Positions 16,101 to 24,205 of a stretch of DNA of 64,000 nucleotides are shown piece by piece. A model generated the notes under the pieces. That model did not search any database. It saw nothing but the letters and a program-made list of their open reading frames with translations, and had not been told where the DNA came from. The stretch comes from CAVONB01 sp963697205 (lineage in GTDB: Bacteria > Pseudomonadota > Alphaproteobacteria > Rhizobiales > Hyphomicrobiaceae). The position numbers and the translations under genes were made by a program. The DNA lies in contig CAVONB010000012.1 of the NCBI GenBank assembly GCA_963697205.1, positions 162,461-226,460 on the forward strand, read 5' to 3'. Each line of letters starts with the position of its first letter. Positions within the stretch are counted from its first letter, which is position 1.

Positions 16101-19038
16101 AACGACGCTGGTCGGTACGCCCGTCGCCATCGCGGTGCTCGCCAACGATAGCGACCCCGAGGGCGCTGCCCTCTCGATCGTCGCGGCCGAGAACGGCCTC
16201 AACGGCCTCGTCGCGATCAACGACAACGGCACGCCCCTGGTCACCGGCGACGATTTCGTCGTCTATACCCCGAACGCGGGATTCACCGGCCCGTCCGATC
16301 AGTTCAGCTACATCATCAGCGACGGCGCCAACACCGCCACGGCGACCGTGACTGTGGCCGTCAACACCGAGCCCGTCGACCTGCCGCCGACTGCGGTGGC
16401 CGACGTCGCAGCGACGCTGGCCGGCACGCCCGTCGCCATCGCGGTGCTCGCTAACGACAGCGATCCCGAGGGCGCCGCCCTATCGATTGTCGCGGCCGGC
16501 AACGGTCTGAATGGCCTCGTCACCATCGACGACAATGGCACGCCCTTGGTGAGCGGCGACGACTTCGTCGTCTATACGCCGAACGCGGGCTTCACCGGGC
16601 CCTCCGACCAGTTCAGCTACACGATCAGCGACGGCACCAACACCGCGTCCGCAACCGTCGATGTCACGGTCAACTCAGGGACGGGCGGCGGCGTCATCGC
16701 CTTCGAGGACTTCGAGACCGGTGCGGTCGGCTGGACCTCGAACACGACGACGGATGGCGGTGCGGCCCTGACCCAGTTCCTCGGCCGCTTCGGCGTCGGT
16801 CCGAATCCCGCCACCCAGAAGACGTTCGCGCTGCCCGCCGGCGTGTCGGCTGTCACGCTGTCCTTCGATTTCTACGAGATCGACAGCTGGGACGGCACCA
16901 GCGGTTGGGACTTCCTGAACCTGACGATCAACGACACGCCGGTATTTATGGAGTCCTTCCAGCACGCCAATCTTCAAGGCGTCGACGCCGTCGACGCCGC
17001 CGTGCGCACCGGCTCGATCCCCGGCATGGCTTGGACGATCACGCCGGTCACGGACGGCGGCTCCTCGCTCGGCTTCGGCAGCGCTTGGTACCAGACCGAC
17101 CAGATCCACCATGTCGAGGTCGTGATCGAGAACCCGGGCGCCAGCCTGACGGTTGGCTTCGGCAGCACGCTGGGCAGTGACCTGACCGACAAGTCCTACG
17201 GCATCGACAACGTGCGCATCGTTGCTGATGGCGCGGTCGTCGACCTGCCGCCGACGGCGGTAGCCGACGTCGCCACGACGCTGGCCGGCACGCCCGTCGC
17301 CATCGCGGTGCTCGCCAACGACAGCGATCCCGAGGGCGCCGCGCTGTCCATCGTCGCTGCCGGCAACGGTCTCAACGGCGTCGTCACCATCGACGACAAC
17401 GGCACGCCCTTGGTGAGCAGCGACGACTTCGTCGTCTACACGCCGAACGCGGGCTTCACCGGGCCCTCCGACCAGTTCAGCTACACAATCAGCGACGGCA
17501 CCAACACCGCGTCCGCAACCGTCGATGTCACGGTCAACGCTGAGCCCGTCGACCTGCCGCCGACGGCGGTAGCCGACGTCGCCACGACGCTGGCCGGCAC
17601 GCCCGTCGCCATCGCGGTGCTCGCCAACGACAGCGATCCCGAGGGCGCCGCGCTGTCCATCGTCGCTGCCGGCAACGGTCTCAACGGCGTCGTCACCATC
17701 GACGACAACGGCACGCCCTTGGTGAGCAGCGACGACTTCGTCGTCTACACGCCGAACGCGGGCTTCACCGGGCCCTCCGACCAGTTCAGCTACACAATCA
17801 GCGACGGCACCAACACCGCGTCCGCAACCGTCGATGTCACGGTCAACGCTGAGCCCGTCGACCTGCCGCCGACGGCGGTAGCCGACGTCGCCACGACGCT
17901 GGCCGGCACGCCCGTCGCCATCGCGGTGCTCGCTAACGACAGCGATCCCGAGGGCGCCGCGCTGTCCATCGTCGCTGCCGGCAACGGTCTCAACGGCGTC
18001 GTCACCATCGACGACAACGGCACGCCCCTGGTGAGCGGCGACGACTTCGTCGTCTACACGCCGAACGCGGGCTTCACCGGGCCCTCCGACCAGTTCAGCT
18101 ACACAATCAGCGACGGCACCAACACCGCGTCCGCAACCGTCGATGTCACGGTCAACGCTGAGCCCGTCGACCTGCCGCCGACGGCGGTAGCCGACGTCGC
18201 CACGACGCTGGCCGGCACGCCCGTCGCCATCGCGGTGCTCGCCAACGACAGCGATCCCGAGAGCGCCGCGCTGTCCATCGTCGCTGCCGGCAACGGTCTC
18301 AACGGCGTCGTCACCATCGACGACAACGGCACGCCCCTGGTGAGCGGCGACGACTTCGTCGTCTACACGCCGAACGCGGGCTTCACCGGGCCCTCCGACC
18401 AGTTCAGCTACACGATCAGCGACGGCACCAACACTGCGTCCGCAACCGTCAGCGTGAGCGTCAGTGACGGCACCGGCGGGCCCGTTCTGGTGGCGGCGGA
18501 AGATTTCGAAGGCGGCGCAATCGGCTGGTCGTCGAACACGACGACGGATGGTGGCGCGGTGCTGACAGAGTTCTTGGGTCGTTTCGGTGTGGGCGGCGAC
18601 CCGGCGACACAGAAGACGTTCGCCTTGCCGGCCGGTTCCGGCAGCGCGACGCTGTCGTTCGACTTCTACGAGATCGACAGCTGGGACGGCACCGGCGGTT
18701 GGGACTTCCTGAACCTGACCGTCAACGACACGCTGGTGTTCATGGAGGCATTCCAGCACGCCAATCTGCAGGGTGTGAATGCGGTCGACGCCGCCGTGCG
18801 CACGGGCATCGCACCCGGCATGAGCTGGACCATCACACCGGTCACCAGCGGTGGCACATCACTGGGCTTCGGCAGCGCGTGGTACCAGACCGATCAGATC
18901 CATCATGTCGAGGTGGTCATCGACGATCCCGGTGCGAGCCTGAAGGTGGAGTTCGCCAGCACGCTCGGCAGCGAGTTGTCCGACGAATCCTATGGCATCG
19001 ACAACCTGCAGGTCTATGCCGACTTGCTGGTGAGCTGA
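13198..19038 (+). CDS. Giant modular surface/secreted protein with PQQ-type sugar dehydrogenase domain
   Basis: 1946 residues. Order of parts: a Calx-beta-like domain (about 10-120, ending NIDILDDEN); a soluble glucose/sorbosone dehydrogenase (GSDH/HHIP-type) propeller at about 135-575, with SHAGGGLAFGPDGALYVAIGDG, GKILRVDP, LGSRNPFAITF and GPAGANYGWPFYEGG; one diverged cadherin/Big_9-like repeat; a 182-residue module (module copy 1, AFEDFETGAVGW); three 103-residue repeats (PPTAVADVA...VLANDSDPEGA...DQFSYTISDG); module copy 2; four more repeats; module copy 3 at the C-terminus. No N-terminal signal peptide and no RTX GGxGxD repeats are visible, so the export route is unclear; type I secretion is possible. 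Its place within the polysaccharide locus suggests an extracellular matrix or adhesin role, with the propeller oxidising or binding sugar. Acidic, Thr/Val/Asp-rich, no Cys-rich regions. Confidence 0.85.
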   Translation: MASFLFLGTSQIGVSETAGTVFVPVVRTGDLTSAIRIEYGVTPDTATSDVDFVQPATTLFLEIPAGESTGFIAVDILNDAEFEETETFAVSLISADALTPGETATLLAPRTANIDILDDENPVVDPPIPPLVSDYSVTETVIASGLDAPVALEWGPQAEPVLYVVLKTGAIEAYDAATNTFIGTVLDIKDRVNSIQDRGLLDIALHPDLENNPYLYAFYVVDPPETQGLTGNAGPDGAGNRFAYVSRYTLDAATDYTTIVEDSEVILIGGAGQSLSDLSGAGAIDSTSDIAAPSSEVDPLTGLYKEDFIKVDSRSHAGGGLAFGPDGALYVAIGDGASFDQIDPRAVSVQDLTSLSGKILRVDPITGDGLPDNPFVEPGLALDSNQAKVYQLGSRNPFAITFSDDGRLFISETGWYSWEEINSGPAGANYGWPFYEGGDNGVALQSPYANLPEAIAFYQDVANGLVELPLPGFRAFSHDNADPGYEVQAIVGASAIYTGDVYPAELANTYFFTDVSQGEIFAVDINDSRNVTYLYTAEFGFGPVHFNMGPDGYIYIADLVTNTVKKLEITYLGPVALDDAAVVTGTDPVVIDVLANDTPPDGAELAIVSVTQGAFGVVAVDDNGTPADTTDDFVVYTPGAAFAGSDSFSYTISDGEREAMANVAIGTGGTSLIAFEDFETGAVGWTSNTTTDGGAALTQFLGRFGVGPSPATQKTFALPAGVTAVTLSFDFYEIDSWDGTGGWDFLNLTVNDTPVFMEAFQHANLQGVDAVDAGVRTGSIPGMTWTITPVTDGGTSLGFGNLWYQTDQIHHVEVVIDNPGTDLKVGFGSTLGSELADESYGIDNVRIVADGVVVDLPPTAVADVATTLVDTPVAVAVLANDSDPEGAALSIVAVENGLNGLVAINDNGTPLVTGDDFVVYTPNAGFNGPSDQFSYTISDGANTATATVSVTVGSEPVDLPPTAVADVATTLVGTPVAIAVLANDSDPEGAALSIVAAENGLNGLVAINDNGTPLVTGDDFVVYTPNAGFTGPSDQFSYIISDGANTATATVTVAVNTEPVDLPPTAVADVAATLAGTPVAIAVLANDSDPEGAALSIVAAGNGLNGLVTIDDNGTPLVSGDDFVVYTPNAGFTGPSDQFSYTISDGTNTASATVDVTVNSGTGGGVIAFEDFETGAVGWTSNTTTDGGAALTQFLGRFGVGPNPATQKTFALPAGVSAVTLSFDFYEIDSWDGTSGWDFLNLTINDTPVFMESFQHANLQGVDAVDAAVRTGSIPGMAWTITPVTDGGSSLGFGSAWYQTDQIHHVEVVIENPGASLTVGFGSTLGSDLTDKSYGIDNVRIVADGAVVDLPPTAVADVATTLAGTPVAIAVLANDSDPEGAALSIVAAGNGLNGVVTIDDNGTPLVSSDDFVVYTPNAGFTGPSDQFSYTISDGTNTASATVDVTVNAEPVDLPPTAVADVATTLAGTPVAIAVLANDSDPEGAALSIVAAGNGLNGVVTIDDNGTPLVSSDDFVVYTPNAGFTGPSDQFSYTISDGTNTASATVDVTVNAEPVDLPPTAVADVATTLAGTPVAIAVLANDSDPEGAALSIVAAGNGLNGVVTIDDNGTPLVSGDDFVVYTPNAGFTGPSDQFSYTISDGTNTASATVDVTVNAEPVDLPPTAVADVATTLAGTPVAIAVLANDSDPESAALSIVAAGNGLNGVVTIDDNGTPLVSGDDFVVYTPNAGFTGPSDQFSYTISDGTNTASATVSVSVSDGTGGPVLVAAEDFEGGAIGWSSNTTTDGGAVLTEFLGRFGVGGDPATQKTFALPAGSGSATLSFDFYEIDSWDGTGGWDFLNLTVNDTLVFMEAFQHANLQGVNAVDAAVRTGIAPGMSWTITPVTSGGTSLGFGSAWYQTDQIHHVEVVIDDPGASLKVEFASTLGSELSDESYGIDNLQVYADLLVS
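15757..16683 (+). repeat. Three tandem 309-bp repeats, block 1
   Basis: Units start at 15757, 16066 and 16375 with exactly 309-bp spacing. Each encodes 103 residues beginning VDLPPTAVADVA. They are alike but visibly diverged in DNA and protein, for example TTLVDTPVAV, TTLVGTPVAI and ATLAGTPVAI, so this block is older than block 2. Confidence 0.95.
17239..18474 (+). repeat. Four near-identical tandem 309-bp repeats, block 2
   Basis: Units start at 17239, 17548, 17857 and 18166. Apart from the unit junction upstream of the first, units 1 and 2 appear identical in DNA through the core. Units 3 and 4 differ by a handful of bases (a GCC/GCT change, SSD to SGD, and DPEG to DPES in unit 4). This indicates recent expansion or gene conversion and a risk of copy-number change or assembly collapse. 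Confidence 0.95.
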
Positions 19039-19070
19039 CACGCGGCCCGCGCGCGCGGCACGACGACAAA

Positions 19071-19096
19071 CGGCCCGGATCTCCAGATCCGGGCCG
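19071..19096. terminator. Strong hairpin between convergent genes
   Basis: Arms CGGCCCGGATCT (19071-19082) and AGATCCGGGCCG (19085-19096) pair perfectly around a two-base centre. It lies 33 bases after the stop of the giant gene and before the convergent GT2 gene, so it may end transcription from both sides. No long T run. Confidence 0.75.
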
Positions 19097-19203
19097 CTGC
19101 ATTTCGTGGGATCCGAGGATCAGTGGCAGCCAGCGCGTCTCGCCGCGCGCCAAGACCGCCGCGACCGCCGAGGGACGCGGGCGGCTGGGCCGACGGTGCG
19201 GAG

Positions 19204-20133
19204 TCAGGACTTGGCAGCCGGCGCGGCGCCGTATTGATCGACCTCACGACGCGCCAGGGCCGCAAGGCTGCCGAGTGCGAACGCAATGTTGGTTGCGCCC
19301 TTCATGCGATAACGCGGCGAGAAAAGCCCCAGCGACGCTGTTTGCACAAGGCCAAAGCCAATTCGCTGCAGGCTCTTGACCACCCGTTGCACCTGCCGGC
19401 CGCGGTGTGCGGACGCCAGGCTGATGGCGCCGAGGGTGTGGCCCGAGCGGAACCGACGACGCAGGATCCACGCCGTGCTGATCCGGGCAGCGGGGATCGT
19501 CTCGTAGGCCACGGCATCCGCTGCCGCGACAATCACCTCGCCGTGTGCCACCAGCCGGTCGAAGAACGCGACGTCTTCGCCGCCCGACATGTTGAACCGA
19601 AGGTCGAACGTCAATCCCAAGCGGTCGAGCACGGCCTTGCTCAACAGGCAATTGCCGCTCGCCGCCGTCGTCAGGCGCGCGCCGTCGTCGAACGGGCCCA
19701 CCTCGAAATAGCGATCGAGACGCATCCACTGCGCCGGTTCGGTCTCGAAAACCGGACGCACGGGGCCGTGCACGACGGCAGCCTGTGTGGTCACGAACTT
19801 TTCCAGCAGTGCATCCAGCCACTGCGGCTCGGCCCATTCGTCATCGTCGATGAAGGCGATGGCGTCGAAGCTGGAATCGACGGCGGCCAAAGCCGCGTTG
19901 CGCGCGTGCACGAGGCCCTGCGACGGCTCGACGCGGTAGTCGAGCGGGTGACGCGTCCACGTGCCGATGTCGCCGATGCGATGTCCGAGTGGATCGGCGG
20001 CATCATTGTCGATGACGAAGACCCTGATCCCCGGCGGTGGCACGCGGGTGAATGTCAGCTGATCGAGGCTGGCAAGCAGCTTGCGCAGCCCTTCCGGCCG
20101 CCGGAAGGTCGGAATACAGATGGCAACTCTCAT
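19204..20133 (-). CDS. Glycosyltransferase family 2
   Basis: 309 residues. The start MRVAICIPTFRRPEGL is the usual GT2 opening (CIPTFRR). Next come VFVIDNDAADP, GLVHARNAAL and the metal-binding acidic motif AIAFIDDDEWAEPQWL, then SGGEDVAFFDRLVA, where the ED pair is the likely catalytic base region. The C-terminal part has a weakly hydrophobic helix (NIAFALGSLAALA) that may touch the membrane. It sits 66 bases downstream of the export gene on the same strand and is likely co-transcribed with it. The sugar added is unknown. Confidence 0.88.
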   Translation of the reverse strand: MRVAICIPTFRRPEGLRKLLASLDQLTFTRVPPPGIRVFVIDNDAADPLGHRIGDIGTWTRHPLDYRVEPSQGLVHARNAALAAVDSSFDAIAFIDDDEWAEPQWLDALLEKFVTTQAAVVHGPVRPVFETEPAQWMRLDRYFEVGPFDDGARLTTAASGNCLLSKAVLDRLGLTFDLRFNMSGGEDVAFFDRLVAHGEVIVAAADAVAYETIPAARISTAWILRRRFRSGHTLGAISLASAHRGRQVQRVVKSLQRIGFGLVQTASLGLFSPRYRMKGATNIAFALGSLAALARREVDQYGAAPAAKS

Positions 20134-20199
20134 GGTCCCCGCCCTGCGCGTCCCAATCGACAGATAGGCCTCAAGGCAACTCGCCGCAAGCGGGCGCTT

Positions 20200-21510
20200 C
20201 TACTTCATGCGGGGCGTGACACGCAGCACATCGCCGGGTTGCACGACCGTCGTTTCGATCGCCTCGACGTAGTTGATGCTGCCTTTGGCATCGCGCCGCA
20301 TGATTTCGAAGTCGAGCGTGGGCTCCTCCAATTCCATCGAACGCGAATTTCCAGGCACGCCCGCGAATTGATCGGTGATGCGGCGTGCGGAATCCAGCGA
20401 CGCACGGTTGCGCGTGATGGCCTCGTCGATCTTCTCCAGTTCGAGATCGATCTTGACGTTGCGCTCCAGCCGCAGCATCTCCAGGTCTCGCCGCGCGCGC
20501 TCCAGATTGCGCTGCGCCCGCGAAATGTTTGCGATGATCTCCTGGCTGTCGCGCTCCAGAAGCGCGATCGCCATCTGCGTCTCATAAAGCCGCTGGTTCT
20601 GCGCGAGCCCCTTTCCGGCAAGCTTCTTCAGGTCGTCGAGCTGCTTGTCGCGAATGGCGCGCTGCTCGCCGAGGTGGCCCTGCTCCTCCTTGAGAGCGGT
20701 AACCTCGGTTTCCAGGAGCTTGATTGTCGCGCGCTGGGATTCCTGATCCCGTCGAATGAGATCCCACTGACGCTTGAGTGCCGCCTGTTCCAGCTGCATG
20801 GACTTCTCGGCCGTATCCGCGCCCACCAGCTTGACGAGCTCGGCAGGTGTCTCCGCGTCGGCCTTGCCGGACCGCTCCGCGAGCAGGCGGGCCCGCTGCG
20901 CCAGCAGCCGCTTGAGGTCCTCCTTGGATTGCTGAAGCTTATAGGTTTCCCGTGTGATCTCTGTGTTGAGCCACCCGGCGACGCCGCCCGATCGGTAAAG
21001 ACCACCAGCGATGGCCATGGCGTGCAGGACGGTCATTCCCGGGACGTAGGGGTAGGCGCCCGGCTTGGAGACGAGGCCGACGATATAGAACGGTCGCCGT
21101 TCGATGACGTCGATCGACACATAGGCCTGGCGCTGTGTCAGGCGCTCCAGCGCGGTACGAACCTCGCCTTCGATGACATTCGTGCTTTTTGCCACAGCAT
21201 CGAAGCTGCCGATCTGTGGGATGCGCAACTGGCCGGTGTCGCTGACGCGATAGTCTGCGGTCAGGTCTTCGCGCCCGAAGACGATGATCCGCAACTTGTC
21301 GCCGCGATTGAGGGTGTATTGTTCCGGACCGACCGGAGCGACCGAGAGATCTGGATCCCAGACGCGGGGACGTGTTGTCGGCGGTGGCTGGAACGACTGG
21401 AACTGCCCGGGCTCTGCGGCATTGACACTGTGGTTAATGCCGAGCGGGCAAACTGCCAGCGCCAGGGTGGAGACCATCGCTGTCGTGAACGCTGTAAATC
21501 TGTGATGCAT
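20200..21510 (-). CDS. Polysaccharide export protein (ExoF/Wza-like)
   Basis: 436 residues. It has an N-terminal signal peptide (to about residue 32, ending VNAAE, with no lipobox Cys at the cut, unlike Wza). The Poly_export domain follows (YTLNRGDKLRIIVFGREDL, GQLRIPQIG), then a SLBB-like domain (FYIVGLVSKPGAYPYVPGMTVLHAMAIAGG). After that comes a long charged helical stretch at about 195-380, typical of ExoF-type proteins and likely a periplasmic coiled coil, and a C-terminal second SLBB-like edge (VVQPGDVLRVTPRMK). It would form or line the periplasmic/outer-membrane exit path and act with the ExoP-like protein encoded divergently 331 bases away. Confidence 0.9.
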   Translation of the reverse strand: MHHRFTAFTTAMVSTLALAVCPLGINHSVNAAEPGQFQSFQPPPTTRPRVWDPDLSVAPVGPEQYTLNRGDKLRIIVFGREDLTADYRVSDTGQLRIPQIGSFDAVAKSTNVIEGEVRTALERLTQRQAYVSIDVIERRPFYIVGLVSKPGAYPYVPGMTVLHAMAIAGGLYRSGGVAGWLNTEITRETYKLQQSKEDLKRLLAQRARLLAERSGKADAETPAELVKLVGADTAEKSMQLEQAALKRQWDLIRRDQESQRATIKLLETEVTALKEEQGHLGEQRAIRDKQLDDLKKLAGKGLAQNQRLYETQMAIALLERDSQEIIANISRAQRNLERARRDLEMLRLERNVKIDLELEKIDEAITRNRASLDSARRITDQFAGVPGNSRSMELEEPTLDFEIMRRDAKGSINYVEAIETTVVQPGDVLRVTPRMK

Positions 21511-21841
21511 GACGCCTGCCGAGACTACGCACTACCAACCGATCCGAACGGCGCGCCACTATGCTTTGGAGCATGCAACGCGTGAAGCCCTTTCTGCCAG
21601 CGTCTTTAAGCGCCGCAGCCTGCCGGGTGCCGACGCCTATCCGCAGGTGGCGGAGGGCGGCAAGCGCGCGGCCGGCTTCATGATTAATCGCGTGCGACGT
21701 ACTGGCCTGGGCTGGCCCGAAGTATGCATGATGCGCGCCAACGTGCAGAGGATGCGCGCCAATGCGCCGGTCGAGCCATGAACGCAAACGTCACGGCTCG
21801 CCGGATGCGAACAGTTTGATTCAGTAGCGAAGGGCACCTGC
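21511..21841. promoter_or_regulatory. Divergent promoter region between export and chain-length genes
   Basis: A 331-base gap between the minus-strand ExoF-like gene and the plus-strand ExoP-like gene. The shared position suggests coordinated control of export partners. The short frames in it lack family features. I see no clear operator. Confidence 0.5.
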
Positions 21842-23740
21842 GTGTCACAACGGCTCACGAGATACAGTCAATTCGGTGCGGACCGCTTCTCCGAGGTGGG
21901 AGCGTCGGACGCGTCTGGCGGCGTCATGATTGGCGGGACCATCATCGACTTGCCGTGGATCTGGCGCGCGATCAAGCAGAACATCCGCACGATCGCGGGA
22001 AGCATCGCGGCATGCGCCTTGTTGGGGGTCGTCTACCTCCTGCTGGCGACGCCCCAGTACACCGCGACCGGTGAGCTTGTCTTCGATCTAAGAGAGCCGA
22101 AGGTAATCTCCAGCAATCCGATCCTTCAAAGCCTCGGCGCCGATCAGTACGTGATCGAAAGCCAGGTCGAGCTCGTCAAGTCGCGGCTCATTCTTCAGCG
22201 CGTCATCGAGCGTTTCGGCCTCGTCGAACTGACGGACACCCGGCCGACGCCCCTACCTGCCGGCCAAAGACAGCCCACCGGCGAAGCCGACAGCATCCCC
22301 GACAAGGTATTCGAAGGCTTTGCGCGACGCCTCTCTGCCCAGCGAAAGGGCACCAGCTTTGTCATCGAGGTGAGCTACCTCGACCGCAATCCGCAGCGCG
22401 CCGCACGTGTCGCCAACGCGATCATGGAGGCCTATATCGCCGAGCAGAGGCGGATCAAGGTGGACACCGTGAGCGCGGCCAACAAGTGGCTGTCCGCGCG
22501 CGTGGATGAGCTGCGTGATCGCCTGATCGAGGCCGAGCGGCAGGTGCAGGAGTTCAAGACCGAGGAAGCCCAGGTCAACGCGCGCGTGATGGGCAACATC
22601 TATGCGACGTTTCTGATGCGTCTCAAGGAGACACAATCGCAGGAATCGCTGCAGACGTCGGATGCGCGTATCGTCTCCTACGCTGTCGTGCCGTCGAAGC
22701 CGTCCAGTCCGAAGACGCTGATGACGATGGCGGGGATGGGGCTTGCGGGCCTCAGCCTGGGTCTCTTCCTGGCCTTCTTCCGCGCCATGCGCCAACCCGT
22801 CATCCAGGACGCCTGGGATGCGGAGCGTGTCAGCGGGCTTCCCGTTTTGGGACAGCTCGACAACATCGCCAACGAGTCGGAACGTCCGGTTGGCAATGGC
22901 AGCAACGGCGATGCGAATGCGCCCGATTTCCGCAGTCGGATGGCGGCGCTGCACGTGCTGCACCATCCCAATTCGGACTACACGCAGTCGATCTTCACCC
23001 TCAAGCATGTCATCGAGCAGGCCGAGCCGACCAACGGATCAAAGCTCGTCGCGATCGTTTCGCCGCGCAGTGGCGACGGCAAGACCACGCTGGCGACCAA
23101 TTTGGCACGCTACGCCGCCAGCGCGGGTTTGAAGACGCTGCTGGCCGATACCGATCTGCGCACCGCGATGGCGTCGCAGCGCATCCATCCCGGCGCGATC
23201 AGCGTCGGCCCGACCGCCATCCAGGACGTCGCCGCGCGCCTGAAGAACGCGGTCGTCAAGGATCCGCGCTCCACACTGATGCTCTATCCCGCGACCGAGA
23301 CGCGTCACACCATGGCCCGTCCCGCAGACGTCCTGGCCTCGCGTTCCTTCCCCGGCGTAGTGCGCCGCATGCGCGAAGAGTACGAATTCGTGGTCTTCGA
23401 CACGCCCGGCACGCTCGACTTCCCCGATGCGCGCCTCCTCGTTCGGTTGGTCGATTGGATCGTGGTGGTCGTCAACGCAGGCCAAACGACGCGCGAGGAC
23501 CTGGAGCGCCTGCTCAGGGAATGCGCGGTCGACCAGTGGAGCGGGGCGACGGGGAAGGTCCTCGGCATCGTCCTCAACCACGGTCCGCTGGTTGCCGAGG
23601 CCAGCGAGCCGGTAACGACGGCCTCGGGCTCCTTGAAGAGGTTCATCAACGCAACCCATGCCTGGCCGAACGGCGAGAACCGTGACGCAGCGGCAGGGAA
23701 CGAGGCTGACCCCGTCGAGGAGCGGCGTAACGTCTCCTGA
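21842..23740 (+). CDS. Polysaccharide co-polymerase / BY-kinase-like ATPase (ExoP/Wzc family)
   Basis: 632 residues, GTG start. The N-terminal Wzz domain has a transmembrane segment at about 48-70 (IAGSIAACALLGVVYLL), a periplasmic helical region (residues 75-285, coiled coil AANKWLSARVDELRDRLIEAERQVQEF), the Pro-rich PSKPSSPK motif and a second membrane helix (about 300-320). The cytoplasmic P-loop domain has Walker A SPRSGDGKTT, Walker A' LLADTDLR and Walker B FVVFDTPG. The C-terminus (from about 590) is Asn/Asp/Glu-rich and has no tyrosine cluster, which BY-kinases use for autophosphorylation. It would set chain length and gate export with the ExoF-like protein; kinase activity is doubtful. 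Confidence 0.92.
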   Translation: MSQRLTRYSQFGADRFSEVGASDASGGVMIGGTIIDLPWIWRAIKQNIRTIAGSIAACALLGVVYLLLATPQYTATGELVFDLREPKVISSNPILQSLGADQYVIESQVELVKSRLILQRVIERFGLVELTDTRPTPLPAGQRQPTGEADSIPDKVFEGFARRLSAQRKGTSFVIEVSYLDRNPQRAARVANAIMEAYIAEQRRIKVDTVSAANKWLSARVDELRDRLIEAERQVQEFKTEEAQVNARVMGNIYATFLMRLKETQSQESLQTSDARIVSYAVVPSKPSSPKTLMTMAGMGLAGLSLGLFLAFFRAMRQPVIQDAWDAERVSGLPVLGQLDNIANESERPVGNGSNGDANAPDFRSRMAALHVLHHPNSDYTQSIFTLKHVIEQAEPTNGSKLVAIVSPRSGDGKTTLATNLARYAASAGLKTLLADTDLRTAMASQRIHPGAISVGPTAIQDVAARLKNAVVKDPRSTLMLYPATETRHTMARPADVLASRSFPGVVRRMREEYEFVVFDTPGTLDFPDARLLVRLVDWIVVVVNAGQTTREDLERLLRECAVDQWSGATGKVLGIVLNHGPLVAEASEPVTTASGSLKRFINATHAWPNGENRDAAAGNEADPVEERRNVS

Positions 23741-23760
23741 GAGCGGCACCGGCGGCAAAA

Positions 23761-23782
23761 CCGGCGCCCAACCGGGCGCCGG
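23761..23782 (+). terminator. Hairpin after the ExoP-like gene
   Basis: CCGGCGCCC (23761-23769) and GGGCGCCGG (23774-23782) around loop AACC, 20 bases after the stop codon. Stable 9-bp GC stem, no T run. Probable transcription end or mRNA 3' stabiliser. Confidence 0.65.
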
Positions 23783-24205
23783 ATCGCGTGAGGCGACCGG
23801 GCACTGTGGGCATGGCGACTTACTTGGTGGAAAGACCGGCGTCTCGATGGCGTGGGCGATTGATAAGCGGTTAACGATGCGCCGTCGGCGACCTTGCAAT
23901 CCGCACACGGATCTTGACTCTGGTCCGCAAGTTGTGGGGGAGGGACGTAGCGGCCTAGGATCGGGAGTTTCACCTTCGAATGCGGTGCCCTGTGCCAATC
24001 ACCAGATCCTCCACGCGTGGGATCGGCACGGGTGTGTTGTCACCTGGCCCCGTCGCGCCTGTGGCCGCCGTCGGCCGACAATGCTACGGTGTGCAGATCG
24101 ATTTCAAGTCATCGAACCGGCACGGGAATTGCTCCGCTGGGATCTTGCAGGCGAAAACCCGGATTGCGGGACGGGTCGCCCAGGAGTTGGTAGGGGTGCA
24201 GTGCT
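23783..24205. other. Intergenic region before the GT4 gene
   Basis: About 420 bases with no supported gene. It presumably contains the promoter of the GT4/ligase pair. GGAGTTGG and TAGGGG just before the GTG at 24206 could serve as ribosome sites. Confidence 0.45.

Noticed and set aside
17239..18474. CRISPR or tandem satellite
   Set aside because: The repeats keep a perfect reading frame and encode protein domains.
16675..18759. 694-codon minus-strand frame across the repeats of the giant protein
   Set aside because: It is the reverse-strand shadow of a repeated GC-rich gene; its Arg/Asp/Val pattern follows the plus-strand codons exactly and has no start signal.
19123..21585. 820-codon plus-strand frame over the GT2 and export genes
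   Set aside because: Both underlying minus-strand genes have strong family motifs; this frame has none.
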